A program made the position numbers and the translations under genes. A DNA stretch of 64,000 nt, from contig NZ_JPOF01000002.1 of the NCBI RefSeq assembly GCF_000733755.1, positions 372,001-436,000 on the forward strand. Reading direction: 5' to 3'. The notes beneath the pieces were generated by a model. The model was given only the letters and a program-made list of their open reading frames with translations, had not been told where the DNA came from and ran no database searches. This DNA comes from Lachnoclostridium phytofermentans (GTDB lineage: Bacteria > Bacillota > Clostridia > Lachnospirales > Lachnospiraceae). This document shows, piece by piece, positions 33,859 through 42,449 of the stretch (position 1 is the first letter of the stretch; each line of letters begins with the position of its first letter).

Positions 33859-34884
33859 CTACAAAGCTTCCGCCGCCTCCTTCAACCGCTTCGCAAAGAA
33901 TTTTAGCCCCTCACGGCATTCTTTCAGCGCCTCTGCCTTTGCCTGTTCATCTGTTTTACGATAATCCTCTACTCCCATCATCATTATGATGTAGATAAAA
34001 TACATAATTAAACGGACACGATCCCGGTTGGTGAAAGTGAATTCCCTGCCGTTAATCTTGCTGTAATTATCCATGAAAATCTGGCAGGTGCTGACGTCTC
34101 CAACCACAGTATTGCTAGAGAGAAAGTCTGCATATGGGTCCCCATAAAACGCACGCTCCAAATCAATGATGGCATCAATATGATAGAAACCATCCTCTTC
34201 TTTTTTCAGCATGATGTTTTTTGTCCACATATCAAAATTAACCAGGCAAGGTTCTTTGATGTCATCTAACAGATACCAGTATGGCTCCAGAATTTCCAGC
34301 AGTTCATCGTAAGGCAAATCCAGTTTCTGTTCCTTGCCGTCATCCATCAGCATTTGAATCATACCTCGAAATGCGTCCTTCCAAGTTGGATGCTGATAGA
34401 AAGTATCATTCTTTAAATAGCCGTACCAAGGGCCCTTAATCTGATGCAGGGCTGCGGTATACTGTGCCAGCTCTGCTACAAGTATATCCTTATTTTCCGG
34501 TGTTAATTGGTCTGTCAGACGGCCCCAGTTGTCACCCATCATCCGTTCCATGATAAAATAGTCACAGTTAATTAGGTCCCAACTGAAGTCTTTGGCTAAA
34601 ATTTCTGCAGTTGGAATAATAGTGCCCTTTAACAAATCGTACACCTGAAGCTCTGCCCGAACCAAATCTTTTTCATAGGAAAGGACATATTTTCCCTCTT
34701 CCACACCGGTTTTCAGAACCACGGAAAATGCCTCGCCGTCTTTCGTATAATCCACTATGTAGATGGCGTTGAACCAGCCTTCCGTTAACTCGCTCACATT
34801 CTGTACCTGAACATCGCCAAAGTGCTTTTCCATGATTTTCTGAATAATTTCTTTGCTTAAAATCGTCTTAGTGGTACTGTTCAT
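33859..34884 (-). CDS. Aminoglycoside/choline-kinase-like phosphotransferase
   Basis: 341 residues of the APH fold (kinase-like). The Brenner-type loop reads CLVNFDMWTKNIML: Asp218 and Asn223 are kept, but the usual His of HGD is Asn216. The metal motif is AIIDLERAFYGDPYAD (Asp241). It could phosphorylate an aminoglycoside, homoserine-like metabolite or other small molecule; substrate unknown. Codons are clearly G+C-richer than in neighbours. It overlaps the MATE gene end by 17 bases, so the pair is coupled, which would fit joint modification and export, an inference only. Confidence 0.8.
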   Translation of the reverse strand: MNSTTKTILSKEIIQKIMEKHFGDVQVQNVSELTEGWFNAIYIVDYTKDGEAFSVVLKTGVEEGKYVLSYEKDLVRAELQVYDLLKGTIIPTAEILAKDFSWDLINCDYFIMERMMGDNWGRLTDQLTPENKDILVAELAQYTAALHQIKGPWYGYLKNDTFYQHPTWKDAFRGMIQMLMDDGKEQKLDLPYDELLEILEPYWYLLDDIKEPCLVNFDMWTKNIMLKKEEDGFYHIDAIIDLERAFYGDPYADFLSSNTVVGDVSTCQIFMDNYSKINGREFTFTNRDRVRLIMYFIYIIMMMGVEDYRKTDEQAKAEALKECREGLKFFAKRLKEAAEAL

Positions 34885-36235
34885 AATGGTATTTCTCCTT
34901 TTGTTTTCTCTTTTTTAAACTATAGTACAATAAGATTCCGTTCAGTAAAAAGGCTACTGTGTCAGACACCGGGAAGGATGCCATGGCACCATGAAATCCG
35001 TAAAAATGCGACATCACAAACAGAACAGGCAGTGCAAGTAGCAGGTTGCTGGCAATTGGCAGAAAATAAGCGGTAAGCTTTTTGCCAGTAGACTGATAGT
35101 AAACAGTAGCAATGCTGCCAACTCCGGTCAATGACAGGCTAATAGATATGATACGAAGCATGGATGTACCCTGGGTTATCACATCATTTTCTGAGACAAA
35201 CATCTTCATCAGCCATGCCGGTAACAGCTGACAAATGAGTGTAAGAACCAGACCGTAAATAATAGTAAATCCCGCAGTAATCCGGACAGCCTGACGCACA
35301 CGTTCATTCTTTCCGGCAGCATGATTAAATCCGAAGATCGGCTGTAATCCCTGAGCGATGCCGGCAATCGGCATGAATAGAAAAGATTTCAAGCGTCCGA
35401 TGATACCAAAGGCACTGATAGCCACTGCACCACCCAGTGCAGTAAATTGACGGTTTACAAAAGTCATATATCCGCTGTAGCAAATCTGGGATAGCAGAGA
35501 CGGCAATCCGATAGCTATGACTTCGCCCATAATCCGTGGCTGCGGACGAAAGTTTTTCCACCGAATGAGATAGGTATTCTTTCCGGAGAAAAGGAAATAC
35601 CACCAGCTCAGGCACATGGAGACAACCTGAGAGAAAACGGTGGAATAAGCGGCACCTTCCACCCCCCAGTTAAACAGAAAGATGAAAACCGGGTCCAGTA
35701 ACAGATTCACCAGAGACGGAATCATCCACTGGTAAATGGATTGCCGGATGTTCCCCTCGGCTCGCATCAATGATGAGAAACCGGTCGAGGTAACCGTACC
35801 GGCTATAATGATTCGTGCATAAGAACGGGTGTAATCCATGAGTGCTTCATCGGCACCGAGGAAAATAACAATACGATCCAGTTGCCATAATCCTAGGATT
35901 GTAAAAAGAACAGTCACTATATAAAAAATCAAAAAAGTATTTGCCGCGACGTTGGCAGTCTCCTCTTTGTCCCCCCTGCCTAACGTACGGGAAATAAGTG
36001 ATGCACCGCCAGCTCCTACCATGCTTGCAAAAGCACCAATGATAGTTAGGAGTGGTCCTGCCAGAGAGACAGCCCCGGCGGCAATAGCACCTACACCCCG
36101 AGCTACGAAAAAAGTATCTGCCAAGGAATAAAGGCTGTACATCATCACAGACATAACAGTTTGGCTACAAGTGGACCACAGAAGAGACGGTATTGGCCGG
36201 TTCAGCATCTGCTCCGATCCTTGTGTTTGTTTCAT
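34868..36235 (-). CDS. MATE family multidrug efflux transporter
   Basis: 455 residues from the ATG at 36235 (AAGGAAG upstream; a longer frame from 36253 covers that site). About 12 membrane segments in two halves, each with MATE family blocks: ADTFFVARGVGAIAAGAVSL, ASMVGAGGASLISRTLG and, in the second half, GIGQ-like GIAQGLQPIFGFNHAAG. Such proteins export cationic drugs with sodium or proton exchange. G+C-rich codon use unlike its flanks, together with the duplicated tsf end at the far side, suggests acquisition by transfer. Confidence 0.9.
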   Translation of the reverse strand: MKQTQGSEQMLNRPIPSLLWSTCSQTVMSVMMYSLYSLADTFFVARGVGAIAAGAVSLAGPLLTIIGAFASMVGAGGASLISRTLGRGDKEETANVAANTFLIFYIVTVLFTILGLWQLDRIVIFLGADEALMDYTRSYARIIIAGTVTSTGFSSLMRAEGNIRQSIYQWMIPSLVNLLLDPVFIFLFNWGVEGAAYSTVFSQVVSMCLSWWYFLFSGKNTYLIRWKNFRPQPRIMGEVIAIGLPSLLSQICYSGYMTFVNRQFTALGGAVAISAFGIIGRLKSFLFMPIAGIAQGLQPIFGFNHAAGKNERVRQAVRITAGFTIIYGLVLTLICQLLPAWLMKMFVSENDVITQGTSMLRIISISLSLTGVGSIATVYYQSTGKKLTAYFLPIASNLLLALPVLFVMSHFYGFHGAMASFPVSDTVAFLLNGILLYYSLKKRKQKEKYHYEQYH

Positions 36236-36417
36236 TGTATTTCTTCCTTTCATATCTCGAAGATTTCTTTGATCTTATGACTCCAATATGGTATAATTAT
36301 ACTGCACGTAAATACTAATAACAATCGATATCTTATTTGATATTATAACAATTCTACTATTTTTCTGAAATTTTCCGTAAATGGTATAATATTAGTCCAT
36401 CTGAATATAGAAAACAA

Positions 36418-36452
36418 AACGCCCGATAGAGAGAAAGCTCTCTTCGGGCGTT
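36418..36452 (-). terminator. Hairpin terminator, second of two after tsf
   Basis: AACGCCCGA and TCGGGCGTT arms with an inner AGAGAG/CTCTCT pair (36418-36452). The minus-strand 3' side is T-rich (TTTTGTTTTC), a good intrinsic terminator. It backs up the terminator at 36555-36614 or insulates the MATE gene. Confidence 0.8.
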
Positions 36453-36554
36453 AATTTAGTTATTCTGTTTTGCGTATATGCAAATTTTACGCAAATCGAG
36501 TTAAGTTTCCATATCGATTCACAAGGTTTTACGAGGTTCCAAAATCAATATAAT

Positions 36555-36614
36555 AGAGGCTCTAAAATCCCGTAAACCGCATATATGCCGTCGTTACAGG
36601 ATTTTAGAGCCTCT
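36555..36614 (-). terminator. Terminator of rpsB-tsf
   Basis: Arms of 16 bases, perfect (36555-36570, 36599-36614), around a partly paired 28-base loop, 34 bases past the tsf stop. Confidence 0.8.
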
Positions 36615-36648
36615 TATAAAGTCATTATAAAATTATGCTAAATTAGTC

Positions 36649-37581
36649 TTACTGACCCATCTGCTTTGCAACTTCAGCAGCAAAGTCTTCGCTCTTCTTC
36701 TCAATACCTTCACCAGTCTCAAAACGAACGAATCTCTTAACTTTAAGTGTAGCACCTAATTCTTTTGCTACGCTCTCAACATACTTACCAACAGTTAAGT
36801 CACCGTCTTTTACGTATGCCTGATCTACTAAGCAGATTTCTTTTAATTGCTTATTTAAACGACCAACTAACATCTTATCGATAATATTCTCTGGCTTGCT
36901 TGCATTTGCAGGATCGTTCATAGCCTGAACTTTTAAGATTTCTCTCTCATGCTCAATGTATTCAGCAGGAACTTCAGACTGATCTACATACTTAGGGTTC
37001 ATAGCTGCAACCTGCATAGCTACGTTCTTAGCACATTCTTTTGCAGCATCATTTACTACAGAAGCTTCCATCTCAACTAAGATACCAATTCTTCCGCCGC
37101 TGTGGATGTAGGACTCTACAAAACCATTTTCAGTAACAATCTTCTCGAATCTTCTGATGTTCATATTCTCACCGATAACAGCGATCTGAGATGCTAACTC
37201 TTCTTTTACAGTCTTAGAAGCATCAAGACTCCAAGGCTCAGCTAAGAATGCATCAATATCTGTTACATTAGTTGTAGCAGCCTGAGCAGCTACAGCGTCA
37301 ACGAAAGATCTGAATGTATCGTTTTTAGCAACGAAGTCTGTTTCGGAGTTAACTTCTACGATAGCAGCAACCTTTCCATCAGCACTTACGTTAGTAGCAC
37401 AGATACCTTCTGCAGCGATTCTTCCTGCCTTTTTCTCAGCAGCTGCAAGTCCTTTTTCTCTTAAGAACTCTACTGCCTTGTCCATATCGCCATCAGTTGC
37501 AGATAATGCTTTTTTGCAGTCCATCATACCTGCACCGGTCATTTCTCTTAAATCTTTAACCATTCCAGCTGTAATAGCCAT
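36649..37581 (-). CDS. tsf: Translation elongation factor Ts
   Basis: 310 residues from MAITAGMVKDLREMTGAGMMDCKKAL-type opening (the EF-Ts signature, here in part); the longer frame to 37602 would read through the GGAGG site. It swaps GDP for GTP on EF-Tu. A second signature is EVNSETDFVAKNDTF (about 79-93). It follows rpsB by 200 bases, in which a CAGCCT...AGGCTG hairpin (about 37692-37717) may set the rpsB:tsf ratio. The family length in Clostridia is about 305-310. Confidence 0.97.
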   Translation of the reverse strand: MAITAGMVKDLREMTGAGMMDCKKALSATDGDMDKAVEFLREKGLAAAEKKAGRIAAEGICATNVSADGKVAAIVEVNSETDFVAKNDTFRSFVDAVAAQAATTNVTDIDAFLAEPWSLDASKTVKEELASQIAVIGENMNIRRFEKIVTENGFVESYIHSGGRIGILVEMEASVVNDAAKECAKNVAMQVAAMNPKYVDQSEVPAEYIEHEREILKVQAMNDPANASKPENIIDKMLVGRLNKQLKEICLVDQAYVKDGDLTVGKYVESVAKELGATLKVKRFVRFETGEGIEKKSEDFAAEVAKQMGQ

Positions 37582-37781
37582 TTTGTTGTCCTCCATGTTC
37601 ATTCATTATTTTAGTAAAACTATATCACGTATTAATAATTATTGTAGACAAATAGTAGTCACAATAATCTATGATTTACTTAAAAATGCCCCAGCCTAAC
37701 ATTTGCGGTCAGGCTGAAGCACTTATTCACATCATTGTATTAAATACAAACATAGGTGATTTACTTTGCAACAGCGCTTTC

Positions 37782-38522
37782 TTATGCCTCTACAGTTTCA
37801 GTTGCTTCTTCAGCTACATCTGTAGAATCTGTTAACTGTACGCCCTGGTTTGCTTCAATAACAGCGTCTGCCATCTTAGCTACGATTAATTTAACAGCTC
37901 TGATTGCATCGTCATTACCTGGGATTACATAATCAAGTTCTTCTGGATCACAGTTAGTATCAGCAATACCGATTAACTTGATACCAAGTGTATGTGCTTC
38001 CTGAATACAGATTCTTTCCTTCTTAGGGTCAACAACGAAGATTGCTTCTGGGATTTCCTTCATATCCTTGATACCACCAAGGTTTTTCTCAAGCTTCTCC
38101 CATTCCTTCTTTAATTCGATAACTTCCTTCTTAGGAAGAACTTCGAATGTACCATCATTAGCCATTGTCTCGATCTCTTTTAATCTCTTGATTCTGGACT
38201 GGATAGTTTTGAAGTTAGTAAGCATACCACCTAACCATCTCTCGTTTACATAGTACATTCCACAACGCTCAGCTTCAGATTTCACTGAATCCTGTGCTTG
38301 CTTCTTAGTACCAACGAAAAGTACCTTACCACCATTTGCTACTACGTCTTTGATTGCATAGTAAGCTTCGTCAACCTTACCTACAGATTTCTGTAAGTCG
38401 ATGATGTAGATACCATTTCTTTCTGTGTAGATGTACTCTGCCATCTTAGGGTTCCATCTTCTTGTTTGATGTCCAAAGTGAACACCTGCTTCAAGTAATT
38501 GTTTCATTGAAATAACGCTCAT
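37782..38522 (-). CDS. rpsB: Ribosomal protein S2
   Basis: 246 residues. [20 protein letters not shown] opens the protein, and [45 protein letters not shown] and [10 protein letters not shown] are S2 landmarks. A short acidic tail follows. GGAGG is 7 bases before the ATG at 38522; a longer frame from 38558 is rejected. The promoter at 38633-38661 gives a structured leader of about 105 bases with repeated GAGGC/GCCT pairings and a CCTAAT...ATTAGG stem, which may serve autogenous control. Confidence 0.97.
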   Translation of the reverse strand: MSVISMKQLLEAGVHFGHQTRRWNPKMAEYIYTERNGIYIIDLQKSVGKVDEAYYAIKDVVANGGKVLFVGTKKQAQDSVKSEAERCGMYYVNERWLGGMLTNFKTIQSRIKRLKEIETMANDGTFEVLPKKEVIELKKEWEKLEKNLGGIKDMKEIPEAIFVVDPKKERICIQEAHTLGIKLIGIADTNCDPEELDYVIPGNDDAIRAVKLIVAKMADAVIEANQGVQLTDSTDVAEEATETVEA

Positions 38523-38632
38523 GTTTTTTCCTCCATTTTGGTTTTTGCTTCCGCACAAGCTATTTTCTTAGCAGACCTAATCATAAAATTAGGCACCATG
38601 CCTCGAACTTGTACGTGATTTTTGCCTCTAAC

Positions 38633-38661
38633 ATTATATCATGAGAAGATATATAAATCAA
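38633..38661 (-). promoter_or_regulatory. Promoter of rpsB-tsf
   Basis: TTGATT (38661-38656) and TATAAT (38638-38633), 17 bases apart on the minus strand. It shows that rpsB-tsf has its own promoter although it follows the flagellar operon. Confidence 0.8.
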
Positions 38662-38693
38662 GTGCTTTTCAAAAAGTACTCGCATTTTTATTA

Positions 38694-38771
38694 AAAAAGT
38701 TCCTCAGAATAAGATTTTGCATCTCTCTTGAAAGGAACTTCATGAAAGGAACTTATTAAAAGGAACTTTTT
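38694..38771 (-). terminator. Terminator at the end of the flagellar operon
   Basis: AAAAAGTTCCT (38694-38704) and AGGAACTTTTT (38761-38771) can close a hairpin whose minus-strand 3' arm ends in T. Between them lie further AAAGGAACTT copies (about 38730 and 38744), so several shorter pairings compete. It begins right after the stop of the last gene. Confidence 0.6.
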
Positions 38772-38773
38772 AA

Positions 38774-39529
38774 TTAATACTGTGGTCTTTTTGTAATAAG
38801 GCGAGCAATCTCTTCATAACTTGCTCCAACCTGTATCTCGTAACGATTGATACGAATATTGCTTGCATAACCATTCTGAATTAGATAACTATCAAACTCT
38901 TTTGCATTCTTAACAAGTCCAATCGATTCACATAAATCTGCAACATCATGAGAATACATTCCTTTTGAAATAACTAATGTTTTGATTTCATCTGATTCAT
39001 TTATTTCGCCCTTATCAGAAGTGCTGTTGTTATCTACAGAAGTGTTATTATCCTTCTCTAATTCATCTGCGTTTTTTGATTCATCAGGATTCGAAGCTGC
39101 ATCATCTTTATTCATTTTATCATCAGAATTCACAGATGTATCATCTCCGTTCTTTTTATCATCAGAATTCACAGATGTATCATCTTCGTTCTTTTGATCA
39201 TCAATTGAATTGGAACTATCTACCTCGCTTGCATCAGAATCTGGAGTGATCGATGGATTGTTTTCCTTTTTATCTGTATCCCCTTTTTCTTCATTAGACA
39301 AATTATTAGGATCTTTTAAGTTATCTCCTTTATCATCAATCGAAGCGACCGGAGTAGGATTTAATCCAGATAGATCTATCGTTTTCTTTTCTTCCATACC
39401 AAGTTCTTTTGCTGCTGCAATGATTTGTTCATCTGTCATTTGTGGATCTTCTTCACCCACTATTAAAAATACCATTATTGAAAATAAGATGCCTACTCCT
39501 ATTCCCCTCATATAATATTTTAACTTCAT
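38774..39529 (-). CDS. Membrane-anchored protein with MltG-like C-terminal module
   Basis: About 251 residues from the ATG after GGAGAC. A single membrane span (about 8-25) is followed by a long acidic Asp/Asn/Ser-rich linker (about 60-180) with near-repeats of DDTSVNSDDK, and a C-terminal region of about 70 residues (ISKGMYSHDVADLCESIGLV, RYEIQVGASYEEIARLI). The last part resembles the LysM-like N-terminal domain of MltG/YceG, but the lytic domain is absent. It is last in the flagellar operon, 140 bases after the SwrB-like gene. A cell-wall contact near the flagellum is a guess. Confidence 0.7.
   Translation of the reverse strand: MKLKYYMRGIGVGILFSIMVFLIVGEEDPQMTDEQIIAAAKELGMEEKKTIDLSGLNPTPVASIDDKGDNLKDPNNLSNEEKGDTDKKENNPSITPDSDASEVDSSNSIDDQKNEDDTSVNSDDKKNGDDTSVNSDDKMNKDDAASNPDESKNADELEKDNNTSVDNNSTSDKGEINESDEIKTLVISKGMYSHDVADLCESIGLVKNAKEFDSYLIQNGYASNIRINRYEIQVGASYEEIARLITKRPQY
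39115..39205 (-). repeat. Two 45-bp coding repeats in the acidic linker
   Basis: Two consecutive 45-bp stretches, nearly identical, encode DDTSVNSDDK plus five variable residues. They lie in the linker of the gene at 38774-39529 and are likely slippage-prone. Confidence 0.7.
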
Positions 39530-39694
39530 TTTGTCTCCATTTCTAGGCATGTATTCTCTTCATAATAAGTCATAAATATACGAATCAAATTATATACATT
39601 TAAGAAAAGCAATAACATGAAACATAAAAAAACTAATTGATAAATAATTTAATATACTATGGATCTATTATATAGAAACAATATCTTTTAATTT

Positions 39695-40396
39695 TTACTC
39701 TGCATACAAATCTAATACAAGTTTCACTTCCCCTTGCCCTAGTCCTAATTGTTTTGATATATCACGAATAGAATACTGATTTTTATAGAGGTTGATAATT
39801 TCTTCCTTATGCTTTGCTACTAATTGAGTAGAATCTGCATTTGGATTCTCCTCGCCCTTCTCCTTATGAATGAATTCCATTGCTTCTGCTTCTTCAAGAG
39901 CTTTTAGCTTTTCTTCTGTACTCTCAATGTGCTCCTCAGATTTTGTAGGTACCAATGTTGTCTTGTTCCTTGCAGCCATGAGTTTAGAGAGCTTATCAAG
40001 CAAATCCTTCACATCTCTACGCACTGTTTCCATCTTAGAGAAGGTTGCTTTCAGTTCTTCTTCTTTCTCCTTTAACATCTGAAACAAGAAGACAACTTCA
40101 CTGTTGTTTATTTCTATTTTTTCAAGAACCCCAGTTGAAAACTCATTAAACTCCATAATTTTTTCGTTAGATAATTGATTTAACTTATCCTCTGCATCAA
40201 TTAATCGATTGCTCATTTCTTGTTCAATAACGTTTTGCACCTGTAGTCTTATTCTCTTCTTCTCTTCCTCGGTCAATTCATAATTCATATTATCTATCGG
40301 TTGAGATTTACCTGTTCTTTGTCGATCAACAAGTAAAAAGCTGAGTAAAATAAGTACTAAGGCGAAAATCAATAGTATTATTTGTGGTGTACTCAT
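39695..40396 (-). CDS. SwrB-like flagellar accessory protein (DUF6115 type)
   Basis: 233 residues: one N-terminal membrane span (about 5-23), a long coiled coil (about 40-150), and a C-terminal helix-turn-helix-like motif (IINLYKNQYSIRDISKQLGLGQGEVKLVLDLY, in pieces). In Bacillus subtilis SwrB, of similar design, lies after sigD and before rpsB and promotes flagellar export assembly. Design and place match, though sequence identity cannot be judged here. The best ribosome site (AAAGGGG) is 12-13 bases from the ATG, so translation may be weak. Confidence 0.72.
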   Translation of the reverse strand: MSTPQIILLIFALVLILLSFLLVDRQRTGKSQPIDNMNYELTEEEKKRIRLQVQNVIEQEMSNRLIDAEDKLNQLSNEKIMEFNEFSTGVLEKIEINNSEVVFLFQMLKEKEEELKATFSKMETVRRDVKDLLDKLSKLMAARNKTTLVPTKSEEHIESTEEKLKALEEAEAMEFIHKEKGEENPNADSTQLVAKHKEEIINLYKNQYSIRDISKQLGLGQGEVKLVLDLYAE

Positions 40397-40414
40397 AGTA
40401 ACTTATGATCCCCT

Positions 40415-40738
40415 TTATATTCTGATATCAAATCCTCTATGTGGTTCATTTCCATTCTTCTCTGAAGTATCATTCTCTTGCTTTTTCTTTTTCTTTTGCT
40501 TTTTTTGCTGTCCAAAGAATGAATTATTTCCTTTTTCTTTTGCATCATACCGATATTCCGGATTATCGCTTTTATTTGTAGCTACCGTTTGTTCACTCTG
40601 GTGTTTAATTTGCTCTTGAAACTTTGCCCCAAACGTCATTTGTTCGTTCGTTGGTCTTTGATTCTCAGCACTTTTTATTAATGATGCTTCTTGTGACTTC
40701 GTTGGTATCGATATCATTTCAATCGGTGTTATTGGCAT
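40415..40738 (-). CDS. Small hydrophilic flagellar-operon protein, unknown
   Basis: 107 residues, no signal or membrane span. It opens with PITPIEMISIPTKSQEASL and ends in a Lys-rich run (QQKKQKKKKKQE) before NEPHRGFDIRI. Similar short genes sit between fapA-like and swrB-like genes in other clostridial flagellar operons, but I recall no function. Strong GGGGGAG ribosome site; 28 bases after the FapA gene. Confidence 0.65.
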   Translation of the reverse strand: MPITPIEMISIPTKSQEASLIKSAENQRPTNEQMTFGAKFQEQIKHQSEQTVATNKSDNPEYRYDAKEKGNNSFFGQQKKQKKKKKQENDTSEKNGNEPHRGFDIRI

Positions 40739-40766
40739 AATGACTCCCCCTTCAAAGAAAATGGGC

Positions 40767-42365
40767 TTAGTAAGGACCTACCTTGATATCAGCACGATCT
40801 CTTACCAGACTGCAGTGAACAGTTTCTTTACGCACATAATATACCACATTCGAGATTACAACCTTGCATCCTGGATATATCGTATCGCTTATCTTAATAC
40901 AACCACTCTCATTATCATCCATAAATGTCTGAAGTTCTTCCATACGTGCAATGGCTTCTGCTTTCTTTTTCTCAAGTGCATCTTTATTTACCGACATTGA
41001 TTTGATCATTAACATCTTATCCGTCGGTAATTTTTCTCCGCCTTTTAGTTTCTTTAAATATAATAAAAGGTTCTGAGTAAGTTGTTCCAACTCCTTATTC
41101 ATGTTTGGTAGCTCTTTTTCAATACGACGATACTCTTCAATAATGGTTGGATCTACTCCTACCTCAAGTAAAGTATTCGTTCCCATCGTGGAACCAGCTG
41201 TTTTGGCTTTAATCATTGTGCCAGAACGGATTTCACCTCCTGTAATGAATCCCTTCTTACCTCCAACAATAACATCACCTCTTGATGAAACACGACTGTG
41301 TAGTAATGCTTCTGATGATAAATAGCCACCTGTTCGAACCTCTGCATTCTCTATAAATTTACTAACTACATTACCCGCTGCGATAAGGGTTCCCTTGTTC
41401 ATCCCCTGAATACCGCGCTTTAAAATAATCTGGCCTCCTGCCTGTAGCAGTGCACCTTCTACAACACCTTCTACAATGATATCCCCGTTAGCAATAACCT
41501 TATAGCCGGTACGTACACTACCTTTAATAGTAACATTACCATCGTATTCGACATCACCTGTAGAAGCATCAACATCTCCTTTAATTTCGTAGGAATCAGA
41601 GACATTAATCTTTTCACCAATCAATAATACATGCCCATCAACTAAAGAATATAAAGAACATCCATCTTCTGATAATTTGGTTTTTGTTCCGGCTCTTAAA
41701 ATTTTATGTTCTACTCTATCCGGTTGGATAGCATTACCTACCACGTTAATCCCCGGTTTTCCCTGAATCGCAGGCTCTAATTTTGCTAGCAATTCCCCTT
41801 TACTTACTTTACTAATCGTATTTAATTGATGGAAATCAACCGTTCCATCTTCATTCTCTTTTGGTTTTCTTGTTAAATCTGTATTAAAATAGTATGTTAT
41901 GACAGCATTTTTCCCCTTGACCGGAGCGGTTCCACGTGCTAATACAATATCCTCTAAATAATTTCGTTCCTTTAAGAATGCTTTTACATTCTCTTCCACG
42001 ACACCATATTTAATTCCTGCTTTTACAAGGTCATTAACTATTTCGGTAGAATTCATTGTACTTCCATTTGGAGATGGCGGATAAAATCTTGCAATAGCCT
42101 CCATACGATCATCTGAAATTGTTACTTTAATTCCTTCACTTTCTGGCATGCGAACAGTGTTATTAAGCTTTATAATCTTAGTTTCTGTTAATCTAAGTAA
42201 AGCATCATTCACTATTATTTTGTCATAATCAATTCTTCGTTTAGTCAAATATTCATCCAGTTCACTAAATAAAAATATTTTCCCTAATCCTTTCGCTGGA
42301 ATTAATTGAAGGTAAGTGCCATCGTTATTCGTTATCAATTGAAATATTGCATTATCTTTTGCCAT
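40767..42365 (-). CDS. FapA family (DUF342) protein
   Basis: 532 residues. The central part (about 240-400) is a run of beta-helix-like repeats (DVEYDGNVTIKGSVRTGYKVIANGDIIVEG in pieces; GGQIILKRGIQG; GGYLSSEALLHSRVSS), followed by a coiled-coil region and a C-terminal beta part; this is the DUF342/FapA layout. Members occur with flagellar and polar genes, probably as assembly or cell-surface-associated cytosolic factors; the biochemical role is unknown. GGGAG precedes the ATG. Confidence 0.85.
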   Translation of the reverse strand: MAKDNAIFQLITNNDGTYLQLIPAKGLGKIFLFSELDEYLTKRRIDYDKIIVNDALLRLTETKIIKLNNTVRMPESEGIKVTISDDRMEAIARFYPPSPNGSTMNSTEIVNDLVKAGIKYGVVEENVKAFLKERNYLEDIVLARGTAPVKGKNAVITYYFNTDLTRKPKENEDGTVDFHQLNTISKVSKGELLAKLEPAIQGKPGINVVGNAIQPDRVEHKILRAGTKTKLSEDGCSLYSLVDGHVLLIGEKINVSDSYEIKGDVDASTGDVEYDGNVTIKGSVRTGYKVIANGDIIVEGVVEGALLQAGGQIILKRGIQGMNKGTLIAAGNVVSKFIENAEVRTGGYLSSEALLHSRVSSRGDVIVGGKKGFITGGEIRSGTMIKAKTAGSTMGTNTLLEVGVDPTIIEEYRRIEKELPNMNKELEQLTQNLLLYLKKLKGGEKLPTDKMLMIKSMSVNKDALEKKKAEAIARMEELQTFMDDNESGCIKISDTIYPGCKVVISNVVYYVRKETVHCSLVRDRADIKVGPY

Positions 42366-42449
42366 TTATACCCTCTCCCTATACATTCATACTCTACAAG
42401 TTCCATTAGTTTCTTGCAGTCATTTATGCTGTCTCAAGAGTTTATTCAC

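Larger units (their letters stand above)
36254..36648. other. Intergenic region between tsf and the MATE gene
   Basis: Contains two hairpin terminators (listed), an inverted repeat TTGCGTA...TACGCAA at 36470-36494 that recalls TACGCAA...TTGCGTA at 33766-33784 on the other side of the module, and the presumed MATE promoter, which I could not place with confidence. Confidence 0.45.

Noticed and set aside
39870-40082. Ser-rich plus-strand frame
   Set aside because: Shadow of the coiled coil on the minus strand.
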